Position numbers and translations under genes: made by a program. Shown here in pieces: positions 1 to 4,241 of a DNA stretch of 5,201 bases; the stretch's first letter is position 1, and every line of letters starts with the position of its first letter. The stretch comes from an uncultured Blastococcus sp. (lineage in GTDB: Bacteria > Actinomycetota > Actinomycetes > Mycobacteriales > Antricoccaceae): positions 1-5,201 of the forward strand of contig CAMIGT010000135.1 of the NCBI GenBank assembly GCA_946221975.1. Reading direction: 5' to 3'. The notes under the pieces were generated by a model. That model did not search any database. It was not told where the DNA came from and saw nothing but the letters and a program-made list of their open reading frames with translations.

Positions 1-1
1 C

Positions 2-271
2 TGGCCGCCGGTCACCCGGGAGGAGTACGACGCGGAGATCGCCGAGGGTTCGCTGTACGTCGGCTCCCCGGAGACCGTCGCGCGCAAGATCGCCCGCACC
101 GCAATGCTTCTGGGGCTCGATCGCTTCGATCTGAAGTACTCCAACGGCCCGATGTCCCAGCCGCAGCTGCTGCGCGCCATCGAGCTCTACGGCACCGAGG
201 TGATCCCGCGGGTGCGCGAGATCATCGCCGAGCAGCAGGGCGCGACGACCGGAGCATCGACGGCGCGATAG
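2..271 (+). CDS. LLM class (luciferase-like) oxidoreductase, C-terminal fragment
   Basis: This is the last 89 residues of a gene that begins left of the window; the reading frame enters at base 2 and ends at TAG 269-271. The visible protein contains SLYVGSPETVARKIA, then LLGLDRFDLKYSNGPMS, then LLRAIELYGTEVIPRVRE. This order (a 'vGsPetVa.ki' segment, a strand with a Gly and hydrophobics, and a final helix ending near 'E..P.vR') is the characteristic C-terminal end of the bacterial luciferase-like TIM-barrel oxidoreductases, which use FMN or F420. The substrate-determining and cofactor-binding parts lie outside the window, so neither substrate nor cofactor can be stated. The gene converges on the minus-strand membrane-protein gene with only 19 bases between the stops. 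The tail after about residue 78 (QQGATTGASTAR) is unstructured. Family assignment is by motif recognition; confidence is good for the family and low for any specific activity. Confidence 0.8.
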   Translation, partial: WPPVTREEYDAEIAEGSLYVGSPETVARKIARTAMLLGLDRFDLKYSNGPMSQPQLLRAIELYGTEVIPRVREIIAEQQGATTGASTAR

Positions 272-280
272 CCGAAGCCG

Positions 281-309
281 CTCGCCGAAATCAGCGCGGC
301 GGCGGCGAG
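281..309. terminator. Possible hairpin between convergent genes
   Basis: CTCGCCG (281-287) and CGGCGAG (303-309) are perfect 7-base inverted arms around a 15-base spacer, placed between and overlapping the ends of two convergent genes. No T-run follows on either strand, so it does not meet the usual intrinsic terminator pattern. It is the only candidate separating the two transcripts and may equally be a chance GC-rich repeat. Confidence 0.2.
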
Positions 310-746
310 AGCGAACCGATGTCCCAGCCGAGGATGGCCAGCGCTCCGACGCCGCAGCCGACCGCGATGGTCAGCGAGGCAAGGGTTCCGACGATGAAGC
401 GCTCGCTGGCGCCCTGCTGCTCCCGCAGCTCCGGATAGCGGCCGAGGCCCTTGATCGCTATTACTACTGCGATCAGGGCGGGGACGCCGGCAATGATCAC
501 GCCGGTGACAAAGAACCGCTCGAGGATGCCGACCCACAACCCGCCGCGCAGCAGCGGTTGAGGTTCGCTGCCCGACCCGGCATCCAGCATCGGGGCGGTG
601 CGCCCGGCAGGGTCGCGCACGGTCTGCGGCTCCCGGTTCTCCGGAGTCTTGGCCAGCCGCAGGACCGCGACCGTGACCGCCCATCCGCCGGCGACCGAGA
701 CCACCAGCGCAAGCGCGATGACGAGCGTCTGCATCGCAGGGTTCAT
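291..746 (-). CDS. Three-helix membrane protein, partner of the SatD-like gene
   Basis: A 151-residue protein with three hydrophobic segments, at about residues 6-30, 76-98 and 117-140. The first is followed by a polar linker (about 32-66) rich in Pro, Arg and acidic residues. The second half carries a dense motif run: LRGGLWVGILERFF, then a helix ending in AIKGLGRYPELRE, then SERFIVGTLASL. From memory, a similar pattern (G.liG.LER, aKslaRf.el, aEyfliGTllS) occurs in the C-terminal half of DUF3307-type membrane proteins, which are often encoded beside SatD family genes; this recollection needs a profile search. The ATG at 746 overlaps the TGA of the SatD-like gene (ATGA), and GAGAGGA lies 4 bases upstream, so the two are co-translated. 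The function is unknown. The conserved charged residues at the ends of helices 2 and 3 suggest more than simple anchoring. Confidence 0.75.
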   Translation of the reverse strand: MNPAMQTLVIALALVVSVAGGWAVTVAVLRLAKTPENREPQTVRDPAGRTAPMLDAGSGSEPQPLLRGGLWVGILERFFVTGVIIAGVPALIAVVIAIKGLGRYPELREQQGASERFIVGTLASLTIAVGCGVGALAILGWDIGSLSPPPR

Positions 747-1351
747 CGCGTCCTCTCGTCACTCGCGTCGTCGGCCGCAGTCAGCAGCCGCTCGAGCAGA
801 GGGTATCCGGCCTCCTCGACATCCAGCGCCGTCGTGGCCACCGCCTTCGAGACGGCCTGCGGAGAGATCGCAAGCTCGTCGGCCGCAGCGCGCTGGGTGC
901 CCGCCGCCCGCACCGCATCGACGACCCGCCATTGGCGCGCGGTCCGTCGTTCGATCAGTACGCCGATCAGCCGCACGAGCGCCTCGACCTCGGCAGCGTA
1001 CTGCGGGGCCGACGTACTGCGCACACTGACCCGCACCGCACCTGCGGTCTTGGCGGCCTCGACCGCCTCCCGCGCATCGACTAAGGCCGGCCCGCTCGCC
1101 TCGCGCACCGAGGCAGGCAGCGGCCGGCGTACCGCGCCGATGCCGAGTCCGGTCGACCATCGGCCATCACGCAGTACGACGCGCAAGGCCTCGATGACCG
1201 CGGCGGGCTCGCCGACCAGGGCCTGGATCTCATCTCCCACCGTGCGCTCGAATCCCAGCACCGCGCGCACCGCGGACAGTTCGTTGAGCAGCTGCGGTAC
1301 AGCGTCGGCGCCTGAGCGCGAACGTCGCTGGTCAATCGTCAGGGCAAACAT
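743..1351 (-). CDS. SatD-like protein with C-terminal helix-turn-helix
   Basis: A 202-residue protein starting MFALTIDQRRSRSG. Residues 1-105 contain the SatD-like signature: an initial strand with a Asp-x-x-x-Ser region (residues 7-13), GFERTVGDEIQALV (33-46) with GDEIQ at 39-43, which matches the GDEFQ-type motif of SatD proteins, and STGLGIGAV (66-74). Residues 141-171 (VVDAVRAAGTQRAAADELAISPQAVSKAV) read as a helix-turn-helix of the kind that recognises DNA through 'SPQAVSKA'. I chose ATG 1351 rather than the ATG at 1378 because GGGGGTGG lies just upstream, homology-like sequence begins at MFAL, and the promoter -10 at 1375-1370 would lie inside the longer version. The gene is cotranslated with the downstream membrane gene. 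The sequence supports a DNA-binding sensor or autoregulator; the ligand, if any, is unknown. The GDEIQ region resembles nucleotide-cyclase-fold motifs, but catalytic activity is not implied. Confidence 0.75.
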   Translation of the reverse strand: MFALTIDQRRSRSGADAVPQLLNELSAVRAVLGFERTVGDEIQALVGEPAAVIEALRVVLRDGRWSTGLGIGAVRRPLPASVREASGPALVDAREAVEAAKTAGAVRVSVRSTSAPQYAAEVEALVRLIGVLIERRTARQWRVVDAVRAAGTQRAAADELAISPQAVSKAVATTALDVEEAGYPLLERLLTAADDASDERTR

Positions 1352-1369
1352 GCCACCCCCAATGCAACA

Positions 1370-1398
1370 ACCATACAAGGTTGATATCGACGGATCAA
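1370..1398 (-). promoter_or_regulatory. Sigma-A type promoter of the SatD-like operon
   Basis: Reading the minus strand, TTGATC (1398-1393) is followed after exactly 17 bases by TATGGT (1375-1370), a TAnnnT -10 box. A transcript would begin near A1363, giving a 12-base leader that contains GGGGGTGG just before ATG 1351. The geometry agrees with the chosen start codon. No experimental support is available from sequence alone. Confidence 0.55.
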
Positions 1399-1400
1399 CC
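1379..1400. promoter_or_regulatory. Candidate operator: 7+7 inverted repeat over the promoter
   Basis: GGTTGAT (1379-1385) and ATCAACC (1394-1400) are perfect inverted arms around 8 bases. They overlap the -35 box and most of the spacer of the minus-strand promoter. A smaller, imperfect palindrome (GTTGATATCGAC, 1380-1391) is nested at one side. The position is what is expected for a repressor site, and the obvious candidate is the helix-turn-helix protein encoded immediately downstream. It lies about 57 bases upstream of the cobF start, so it could also affect cobF. Confidence 0.45.
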
Positions 1401-1445
1401 CTGGGAAGTTGATGCCTGCGTTCCAGCGGGGCGGTGGCCGACCGG

Positions 1446-1458
1446 TAACCTCGGGCGG
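1446..1458 (+). promoter_or_regulatory. Possible -10 box for a leaderless cobF transcript
   Basis: TAACCT (1446-1451) fits the TAnnnT -10 pattern and places a start site at about base 1458, which is the G of the GTG start codon of cobF. No good Shine-Dalgarno precedes that GTG, which is consistent with leaderless expression, common in actinobacteria. A convincing -35 is missing: TTCCAG at 1421-1426 leaves a 19-base spacer. Confidence 0.3.
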
Positions 1459-2240
1459 TGACCAGGACGATCTACGCCATCGGCATCGGCACCGGCGGAC
1501 TCCACCAGCTCACCCTCGAGGCGATCGACGCACTCGGGCGACTGAACGCCGTACTCGTCGCCGACAAGGGCGAGGCAAAGTCCGATCTCGTCGAGCTCCG
1601 CCGCCAGGTACTCGCCACGCACGCTCCGCAGCGGCCCACGGTCATCGAGGTGCCCGATCCCGAGCGCGGTGATGACGCGAGCCGCGACCGCGCCGCCTAC
1701 GAGACCGCCGTGCGTGACTGGCATGCCGCTCGGGTGGCGGCGTACGCCGAGCGCATCGCCGCGCTGCCGGAGAATGCGACCGTCGGGTTTCTCGTCTGGG
1801 GTGACCCGGCCTTCTACGACTCGACACTGCGCATCATCGACGCGATCGCACAGCAGCTGCCGGTGGACGTGCGCGTCATCGCGGGAATCAGTGCGCCCCA
1901 GGCACTTGCGGCCGCGCACCGCATTCCGCTCAACGCGATCGGGCGCTCGATCCACATCACCACCGGACGTCGCCTCGTTGCCGAATACTCCCCTGGCCTT
2001 GGCGATGTTGTCGTCATGCTCGACGGCCATCTGCGGTGTCTCGAGCTCATCGAGCACCACGGCGATCTCCAGATCTACTGGGGCGCTTACCTTGGCAGCG
2101 CGCACGAGGCACTTATCGCCGGTCGGCTGCGCGAAGTGGCCGACCAGCTGCGCACGACGCGCGCGGCGCTGCGCGATGCGCACGGCTGGATCATGGACAC
2201 CTATCTGCTTCGATCCGCAGGCGTTCCGGCTGCGGGCTAG
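1458..2240 (+). CDS. cobF: Precorrin-6A synthase (deacetylating), CobF
   Basis: A 260-residue protein of the usual length for CobF, the S-adenosylmethionine-dependent methyltransferase of the aerobic cobalamin pathway that methylates C-1 of precorrin-5 and extrudes the two-carbon fragment as acetate to give precorrin-6A. It acts in the cytoplasm. Diagnostic stretches are YAIGIGTGGLHQLTLEAI (residues 5-22, glycine-rich N-terminal loop), VADKGEAKSDLVELRR (about 34-49), FLVWGDPAFYDSTLRII (about 111-127), VIAGISAPQALAA, IPLNAIGRSIHITTGRRL, VVMLDGH, IYWGAYLG and HGWIMDTYLLR near the C-terminus. Together these fit the CobF-type tetrapyrrole methylase rather than CobM or CobJ. The start is the GTG at 1458, which keeps the N-terminal motif complete; there is no in-frame ATG nearby. 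No other cob gene and no cobalamin riboswitch is visible in the window, so the gene appears isolated. It is divergent from the SatD-like operon. Confidence 0.95.
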   Translation: MTRTIYAIGIGTGGLHQLTLEAIDALGRLNAVLVADKGEAKSDLVELRRQVLATHAPQRPTVIEVPDPERGDDASRDRAAYETAVRDWHAARVAAYAERIAALPENATVGFLVWGDPAFYDSTLRIIDAIAQQLPVDVRVIAGISAPQALAAAHRIPLNAIGRSIHITTGRRLVAEYSPGLGDVVVMLDGHLRCLELIEHHGDLQIYWGAYLGSAHEALIAGRLREVADQLRTTRAALRDAHGWIMDTYLLRSAGVPAAG

Positions 2241-2294
2241 TCAGCGTCCAATTCGCATCCACTGAGAAAACTTCCGGACTCAATTCAGCAAAAC

Positions 2295-2325
2295 TTGTCC
2301 CACCAGTGCAGAAAGTGAATAAGGT
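2295..2325 (+). promoter_or_regulatory. Weak promoter candidate for the Asp23 operon
   Basis: The 216 bases between cobF and the Asp23 operon (2241-2456) hold no gene I can support. The first 90 or so are clearly richer in A/T than the rest of the window, as expected of a promoter. The best match is TTGTCC (2295-2300), a 19-base spacer and TAAGGT (2320-2325); the spacer is longer than ideal. I looked for stress-sigma patterns (GTTT...GGGTA of SigB/SigF type, GGAA...GTT of SigH/SigR/SigE type) and found no convincing one. Confidence 0.22.
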
Positions 2326-2348
2326 GAAAGTCGGGAAGCAGCCCCCAC

Positions 2349-2377
2349 GCCCGTTCGGGCAGGTTGCGTCCCTGCCC
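2349..2377 (+). repeat. Two overlapping, mutually exclusive hairpins in the operon leader
   Basis: GCCCG (2349-2353) and CGGGC (2356-2360) form one short hairpin. GGGCAGG (2357-2363) and CCTGCCC (2371-2377) form a second, with a 7-base stem and 7-base loop. Both need the GGGC at 2357-2360, so only one can form at a time. They lie about 80 bases upstream of the first Asp23 start, inside the probable untranslated leader. No T-run follows the second, so a simple terminator is unlikely. Confidence 0.35.
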
Positions 2378-2441
2378 AGGTGGCCCTTCCGGGAGTTCAC
2401 CGGTAGCGGCCATCCGGAGCAATCTCGATCCACTACTTCGC

Positions 2442-2448
2442 GGAAGGA
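2442..2448 (+). promoter_or_regulatory. Ribosome binding site that fixes the GTG start of the first Asp23 gene
   Basis: GGAAGGA sits 8 bases before GTG 2457. It decides between this GTG and an upstream in-frame ATG at 2364, whose translation would add 31 residues unlike the family and run through the leader hairpins' downstream region. Confidence 0.75.
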
Positions 2449-2456
2449 ATCAGCAC

Positions 2457-2936
2457 GTGACTGCTACCTCGAACCCCAAGGACACCAAGAAGCCGGAGGG
2501 CGACGGTGCGGTAACCCGTCGCGAGGACGGCCGGCTAGTCAACAAGAACGGCAAGATCTCCGTCGCCGACAACGTCGTCCAGAAGATCGCCGGCATGGCT
2601 ACCCGCGAAGTCCCCGGCGTGCATGGCATGGGCAGCGGCGCCAGCCGCACCTTCGGCGCGATCCGTGAGCGCATCCCCGGCAGCAGCGGCCCGAACGTCT
2701 CGCAGGGCGTCTCGGTCGAGGTCGGCGAGACGCAGGCTGCGGTCGATCTCGACATCGTCATCGAGTACGGCGTCTCGATCGCCGATCTCGGCCAGGCGAT
2801 CCAGCGCAACGTCAAGCAGGCCGTCGAGCGGATGACCGGCCTCGAGGTCGTCGAGGTCAACGTCTCGGTCGATGATGTCTACCTGCCGCAGGAAGACAAC
2901 GACAAGAACAACGAAGACGACAAGCGGGTCTCGTAG
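2457..2936 (+). CDS. Asp23/Gls24 family envelope stress protein (paralogue 1)
   Basis: A 159-residue soluble protein. After a charged, flexible N-terminus (2-30), the Asp23/Gls24 core runs from about residue 32 to 144: GKISVADNVVQKIAGMATREVPGV (32-55) with the typical 'I.i...V..KIA..A..eV.GV' pattern, VSVEVGETQAAVDLDIVIEYGVSI (85-108), the helix LGQAIQRNVKQAVERMTGLEV (111-131) and the final strand VNVSVDDVYLP (134-144). An acidic, Asn-rich tail (EDNDKNNEDDK, 146-156) follows. In Staphylococcus aureus, Asp23 is a very abundant membrane-associated protein tethered by AmaP, and its loss induces cell-wall stress genes; a similar envelope role is inferred here. An insert with Gly/Arg/Ser (57-80) between the first helix and strand is typical of actinobacterial versions. 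Its stop overlaps the next start by one base (TAGTG), and it is the first gene of the operon. Confidence 0.9.
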   Translation: MTATSNPKDTKKPEGDGAVTRREDGRLVNKNGKISVADNVVQKIAGMATREVPGVHGMGSGASRTFGAIRERIPGSSGPNVSQGVSVEVGETQAAVDLDIVIEYGVSIADLGQAIQRNVKQAVERMTGLEVVEVNVSVDDVYLPQEDNDKNNEDDKRVS

Positions 2937-3361
2937 TGACTGAGCCCGTCGCAGCTGTGGTCGACGGCGTCGATGTCGACGCCGTCGCCGCAGCCGCGGT
3001 GGCGTGCGCCCAGGTGCGCACGCTTGTCGCCAAGTCGGACGCCGACCAGGTCACGACCTATACCCCCGGCCGGGTCATCGAGGGCGTTCGCGTCGAAGAT
3101 GACGCGGTCGTTTTGTCGGTTGAGATCGCCTGGGACTCCTCGGTCCGCCAGGTCGTCGACGAGCTCACCGCGGCCGTGGCGGGGTTCGTCGGTGGCCGCC
3201 GAGTCGACGTGGTGATCGCCTCCGTGGCCGATCCCGGCCAGCCGGCCGACCTGCCGGAGCTGCCCGCGGCCGGTGCGCCGAAAAAGCCGACGATTCCTGC
3301 CCCACCATCGAACCCGGCGCCGCCGACCAACCCAGCTCCGCCGAGCACGCCGAATCGATGA
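2936..3361 (+). CDS. Asp23/Gls24-like protein with Pro-rich tail (paralogue 2)
   Basis: A 141-residue protein starting at GTG 2936, whose G is the last base of the previous stop codon, so translation is coupled. Residues 14-98 look like a shortened Asp23 domain: a helix (DAVAAAAVACAQVRTLVA, 15-32), TYTPGRVIEGVRVEDDAVVLSV (41-62) with the G-R-V-x-G-V element, a helix (VRQVVDELTAAVAGFV, 70-85) and the strand VDVVIASVADP (90-100). It lacks the long insert of paralogue 1. From about residue 101 the protein becomes Pro/Ala rich and ends in three 6-residue repeats (PAPPSN, PAPPTN, PAPPST) at 121-138. The gene ends in an ATGA overlap with the HPD-motif gene. The family is assigned from domain pattern and context rather than high similarity. 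It could be a structural subunit that co-assembles with paralogue 1; the tail resembles a flexible binding linker. Confidence 0.75.
   Translation: MTEPVAAVVDGVDVDAVAAAAVACAQVRTLVAKSDADQVTTYTPGRVIEGVRVEDDAVVLSVEIAWDSSVRQVVDELTAAVAGFVGGRRVDVVIASVADPGQPADLPELPAAGAPKKPTIPAPPSNPAPPTNPAPPSTPNR
2962..2987 (+). repeat. Perfect 12-base inverted repeat inside the second Asp23 gene
   Basis: CGACGGCGTCGA (2962-2973) and TCGACGCCGTCG (2976-2987) are exact reverse complements around TG. It starts 26 bases after the start codon and encodes DGVDVDAV. In mRNA it would form a strong hairpin near the start of the gene. Because GAC (Asp) and GTC (Val) codons are reverse complements of each other, an alternating Asp/Val peptide makes such palindromes easily, so a coding origin is possible. 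Confidence 0.6.
3296..3349 (+). repeat. Three 18-base tandem units encoding a Pro-rich repeat
   Basis: Units at 3296-3313, 3314-3331 and 3332-3349 encode PAPPSN, PAPPTN and PAPPST at the C-terminus of the second Asp23-like protein. Codons differ between units while the protein repeat is kept, which suggests that it is not a fresh duplication and that the peptide may be under selection. Confidence 0.6.
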
Positions 3362-3606
3362 GCGCGCAGCTGCGATCCGATGAGCGTGCTCGTCGGATCG
3401 AGTTCATCAAGGCGCATCACCCCGACCGGGGCGGTGACCCGACGTACTTCGCCGAGGGCCTCGCCGCACTCGACGGTCAGGCGACCGCGAGTACGTCGCG
3501 GTCCGTGCGGGTATCAGTACATCGTCGCCGCGGTCCGGTCCAGCTCATGATCGAGGCGCTGCTGCGGCGCCTGCGCCCCCAGGCTCACCCGCCACGCGTG
3601 CGGTGA
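3358..3606 (+). CDS. Small HPD-motif (truncated J-domain-like) protein
   Basis: An 82-residue protein that starts at the ATG overlapping the previous TGA (ATGA). Residues 7-36 (SDERARRIEFI, then KAHHPDRGGDPTYFAEGLAAL) contain the HPD tripeptide (21-23) followed by RGGD and a helix, exactly the pattern of helix II-loop-helix III in DnaJ J domains. A complete J domain is about 70 residues; here helix I and most of helix IV are absent or unrecognisable. The middle (40-58) is Ser/Thr/Arg rich and the end (62-82, LMIEALLRRLRPQAHPPRVR region) is strongly basic, with a short amphipathic helix. I recall similar small proteins in other actinobacterial Asp23 clusters but cannot verify it. HPD is the element that stimulates Hsp70 ATPase, so a link of the Asp23 complex to DnaK is a reasonable inference. 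It could also be a degenerate scaffold with no chaperone role. Confidence 0.7.
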   Translation: MSAQLRSDERARRIEFIKAHHPDRGGDPTYFAEGLAALDGQATASTSRSVRVSVHRRRGPVQLMIEALLRRLRPQAHPPRVR

Positions 3607-3615
3607 GCGAGACAT

Positions 3616-3623
3616 AGGAGAGA
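3616..3623 (+). promoter_or_regulatory. Strong ribosome binding site for the DUF2273 gene
   Basis: AGGAGAGA lies 3 bases before ATG 3627, with its AGGAG core 6 bases away. It is the clearest Shine-Dalgarno in the operon and falls in the only gap longer than 5 bases (3607-3626). The DUF2273 gene is therefore translated independently of its upstream neighbour, perhaps at a higher level. It also favours ATG 3627 over the ATG two codons later. Confidence 0.7.
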
Positions 3624-3626
3624 CAG

Positions 3627-3809
3627 ATGTCCATGACGCACGTTGGAACGTTGGTCGGCCTGGTGCTCGGGCTCGCCCTGGCGTTCGGGTCCTTCGGCCA
3701 GATGCTCATCGTCGCCCTCGGCGCCGCCCTCGGGTTCGGTGTCAGCAAGGTGCTGGCCGGGCAGCTTGACCTGACCCCGTACATCGGCGGTCAGCGCACG
3801 AAGCGATGA
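3627..3809 (+). CDS. DUF2273 family small membrane protein
   Basis: A 60-residue protein made almost entirely of one hydrophobic hairpin or two short helices (about 6-22 and 25-44), followed by AGQLDLTPYIGGQRTKR. The pattern of a glycine-rich membrane stretch (GLVLGLALAFGSFGQ, LGAALGFGVSKVL) and a short 'ldl..y...r' tail is typical of DUF2273 proteins, which are about 60 residues and are encoded beside asp23 and amaP in Firmicutes and actinobacteria. In S. aureus such a protein belongs to the Asp23/AmaP operon; its precise role is unknown. The glycines (7, 11, 15, 21, 24, 32, 36, 38) at helix-packing intervals suggest oligomerisation or packing with AmaP. Its TGA overlaps the next ATG (ATGA), which ties its expression to paralogue 3. 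Confidence 0.88.
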   Translation: MSMTHVGTLVGLVLGLALAFGSFGQMLIVALGAALGFGVSKVLAGQLDLTPYIGGQRTKR

Positions 3810-4237
3810 GCGCGCCGGTCGCGACGCGACCTGGCGGACACCTGATCGGGCACAACGAGCTCGGCACCATCAGCGTGGACCCCTCGGTCGTGAGCAAGGT
3901 TGCCTCGCGCGCGAGCATCGACCTACCCGAGGTCGGCGCCGCGCAGACCCGAGTGCTCGGCCTCAGCGTGCCGGGCGCCGGGTTCATCGGCGGTCGCGAC
4001 ACCGACCTGTCGGCACTGCCGAAGGCGAGCGCCAACGTCAACGGCTCGGTCGCCTCGATCGACCTGCAGGTCGCCGTGCTGTGGCCGCACTCGGTCCGCG
4101 CCGTCACCGAGAAGCTGCGCGCCCAGGTGATCGGCGAAGTGCAGCGGATCTGCAGCGTCGAGGTCAGCGACGTGCAGATCGACGTCGTCGAGTTCGCCAG
4201 TGAGCTCGCGCGCCGTCCAGAACCCCGGGTCAGGTGA
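3806..4237 (+). CDS. Asp23/Gls24 family protein (paralogue 3)
   Basis: A 143-residue protein beginning in an ATGA overlap with the DUF2273 gene. The core runs from about 18 to 131: LGTISVDPSVVSKVASRASIDLPEVG (19-44), the strand pair around VNGSVASIDLQVAVLWP (78-94), the helix SVRAVTEKLRAQVIGEVQRICSV (96-118) and the closing strand VSDVQIDVVEF (120-130). These are the same elements in the same order as paralogue 1, but with a different insert (SVPGAGFIGGRDTDLSALP, 54-72) and without charged tails. Separate insert and tail chemistry in the three paralogues suggests they are distinct subunits rather than redundant copies. A short perfect inverted repeat (GGTCGC, GAC, GCGACC at 3817-3831) lies just after the start codon. 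Function is inferred from family and context: part of the membrane-associated envelope-stress complex. Confidence 0.87.
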   Translation: MSAPVATRPGGHLIGHNELGTISVDPSVVSKVASRASIDLPEVGAAQTRVLGLSVPGAGFIGGRDTDLSALPKASANVNGSVASIDLQVAVLWPHSVRAVTEKLRAQVIGEVQRICSVEVSDVQIDVVEFASELARRPEPRVR

Positions 4238-4241
4238 TCGC

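Noticed and set aside
1352..1378. 9-residue N-terminal extension of the SatD-like gene from ATG 1378
   Set aside because: It would place the -10 box inside the coding region and leaves the good GGGGG site unused; the family-like sequence begins at MFAL.
558..1412. 284-codon plus-strand open frame
   Set aside because: It lies antisense to two coupled minus-strand genes that have motifs, RBS and promoter. Its product is Ser/Thr/Arg/Ala rich low-complexity sequence typical of a shadow frame in GC-rich DNA.
1401..1457. Cobalamin riboswitch upstream of cobF
   Set aside because: The gap is far too short for the roughly 200-base element and no B12-box-like sequence is visible.
1395..2183. 262-codon minus-strand open frame
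   Set aside because: Fully antisense to cobF, which is unmistakable from its motifs. No domain pattern and no RBS; explained by GC-rich codon bias.
2364..2456. 31-residue N-terminal extension of the first Asp23 gene from ATG 2364
   Set aside because: No RBS before 2364, residues unlike the family, and GGAAGGA is well placed before GTG 2457.
2241..2456. Small gene or non-coding RNA in the cobF-Asp23 gap
   Set aside because: No frame with a start, RBS and plausible protein; only a weak promoter and short hairpins can be supported. The minus-strand frame at 2191-2433 is Cys/Phe/Thr rich, lacks an RBS and overlaps the end of cobF.
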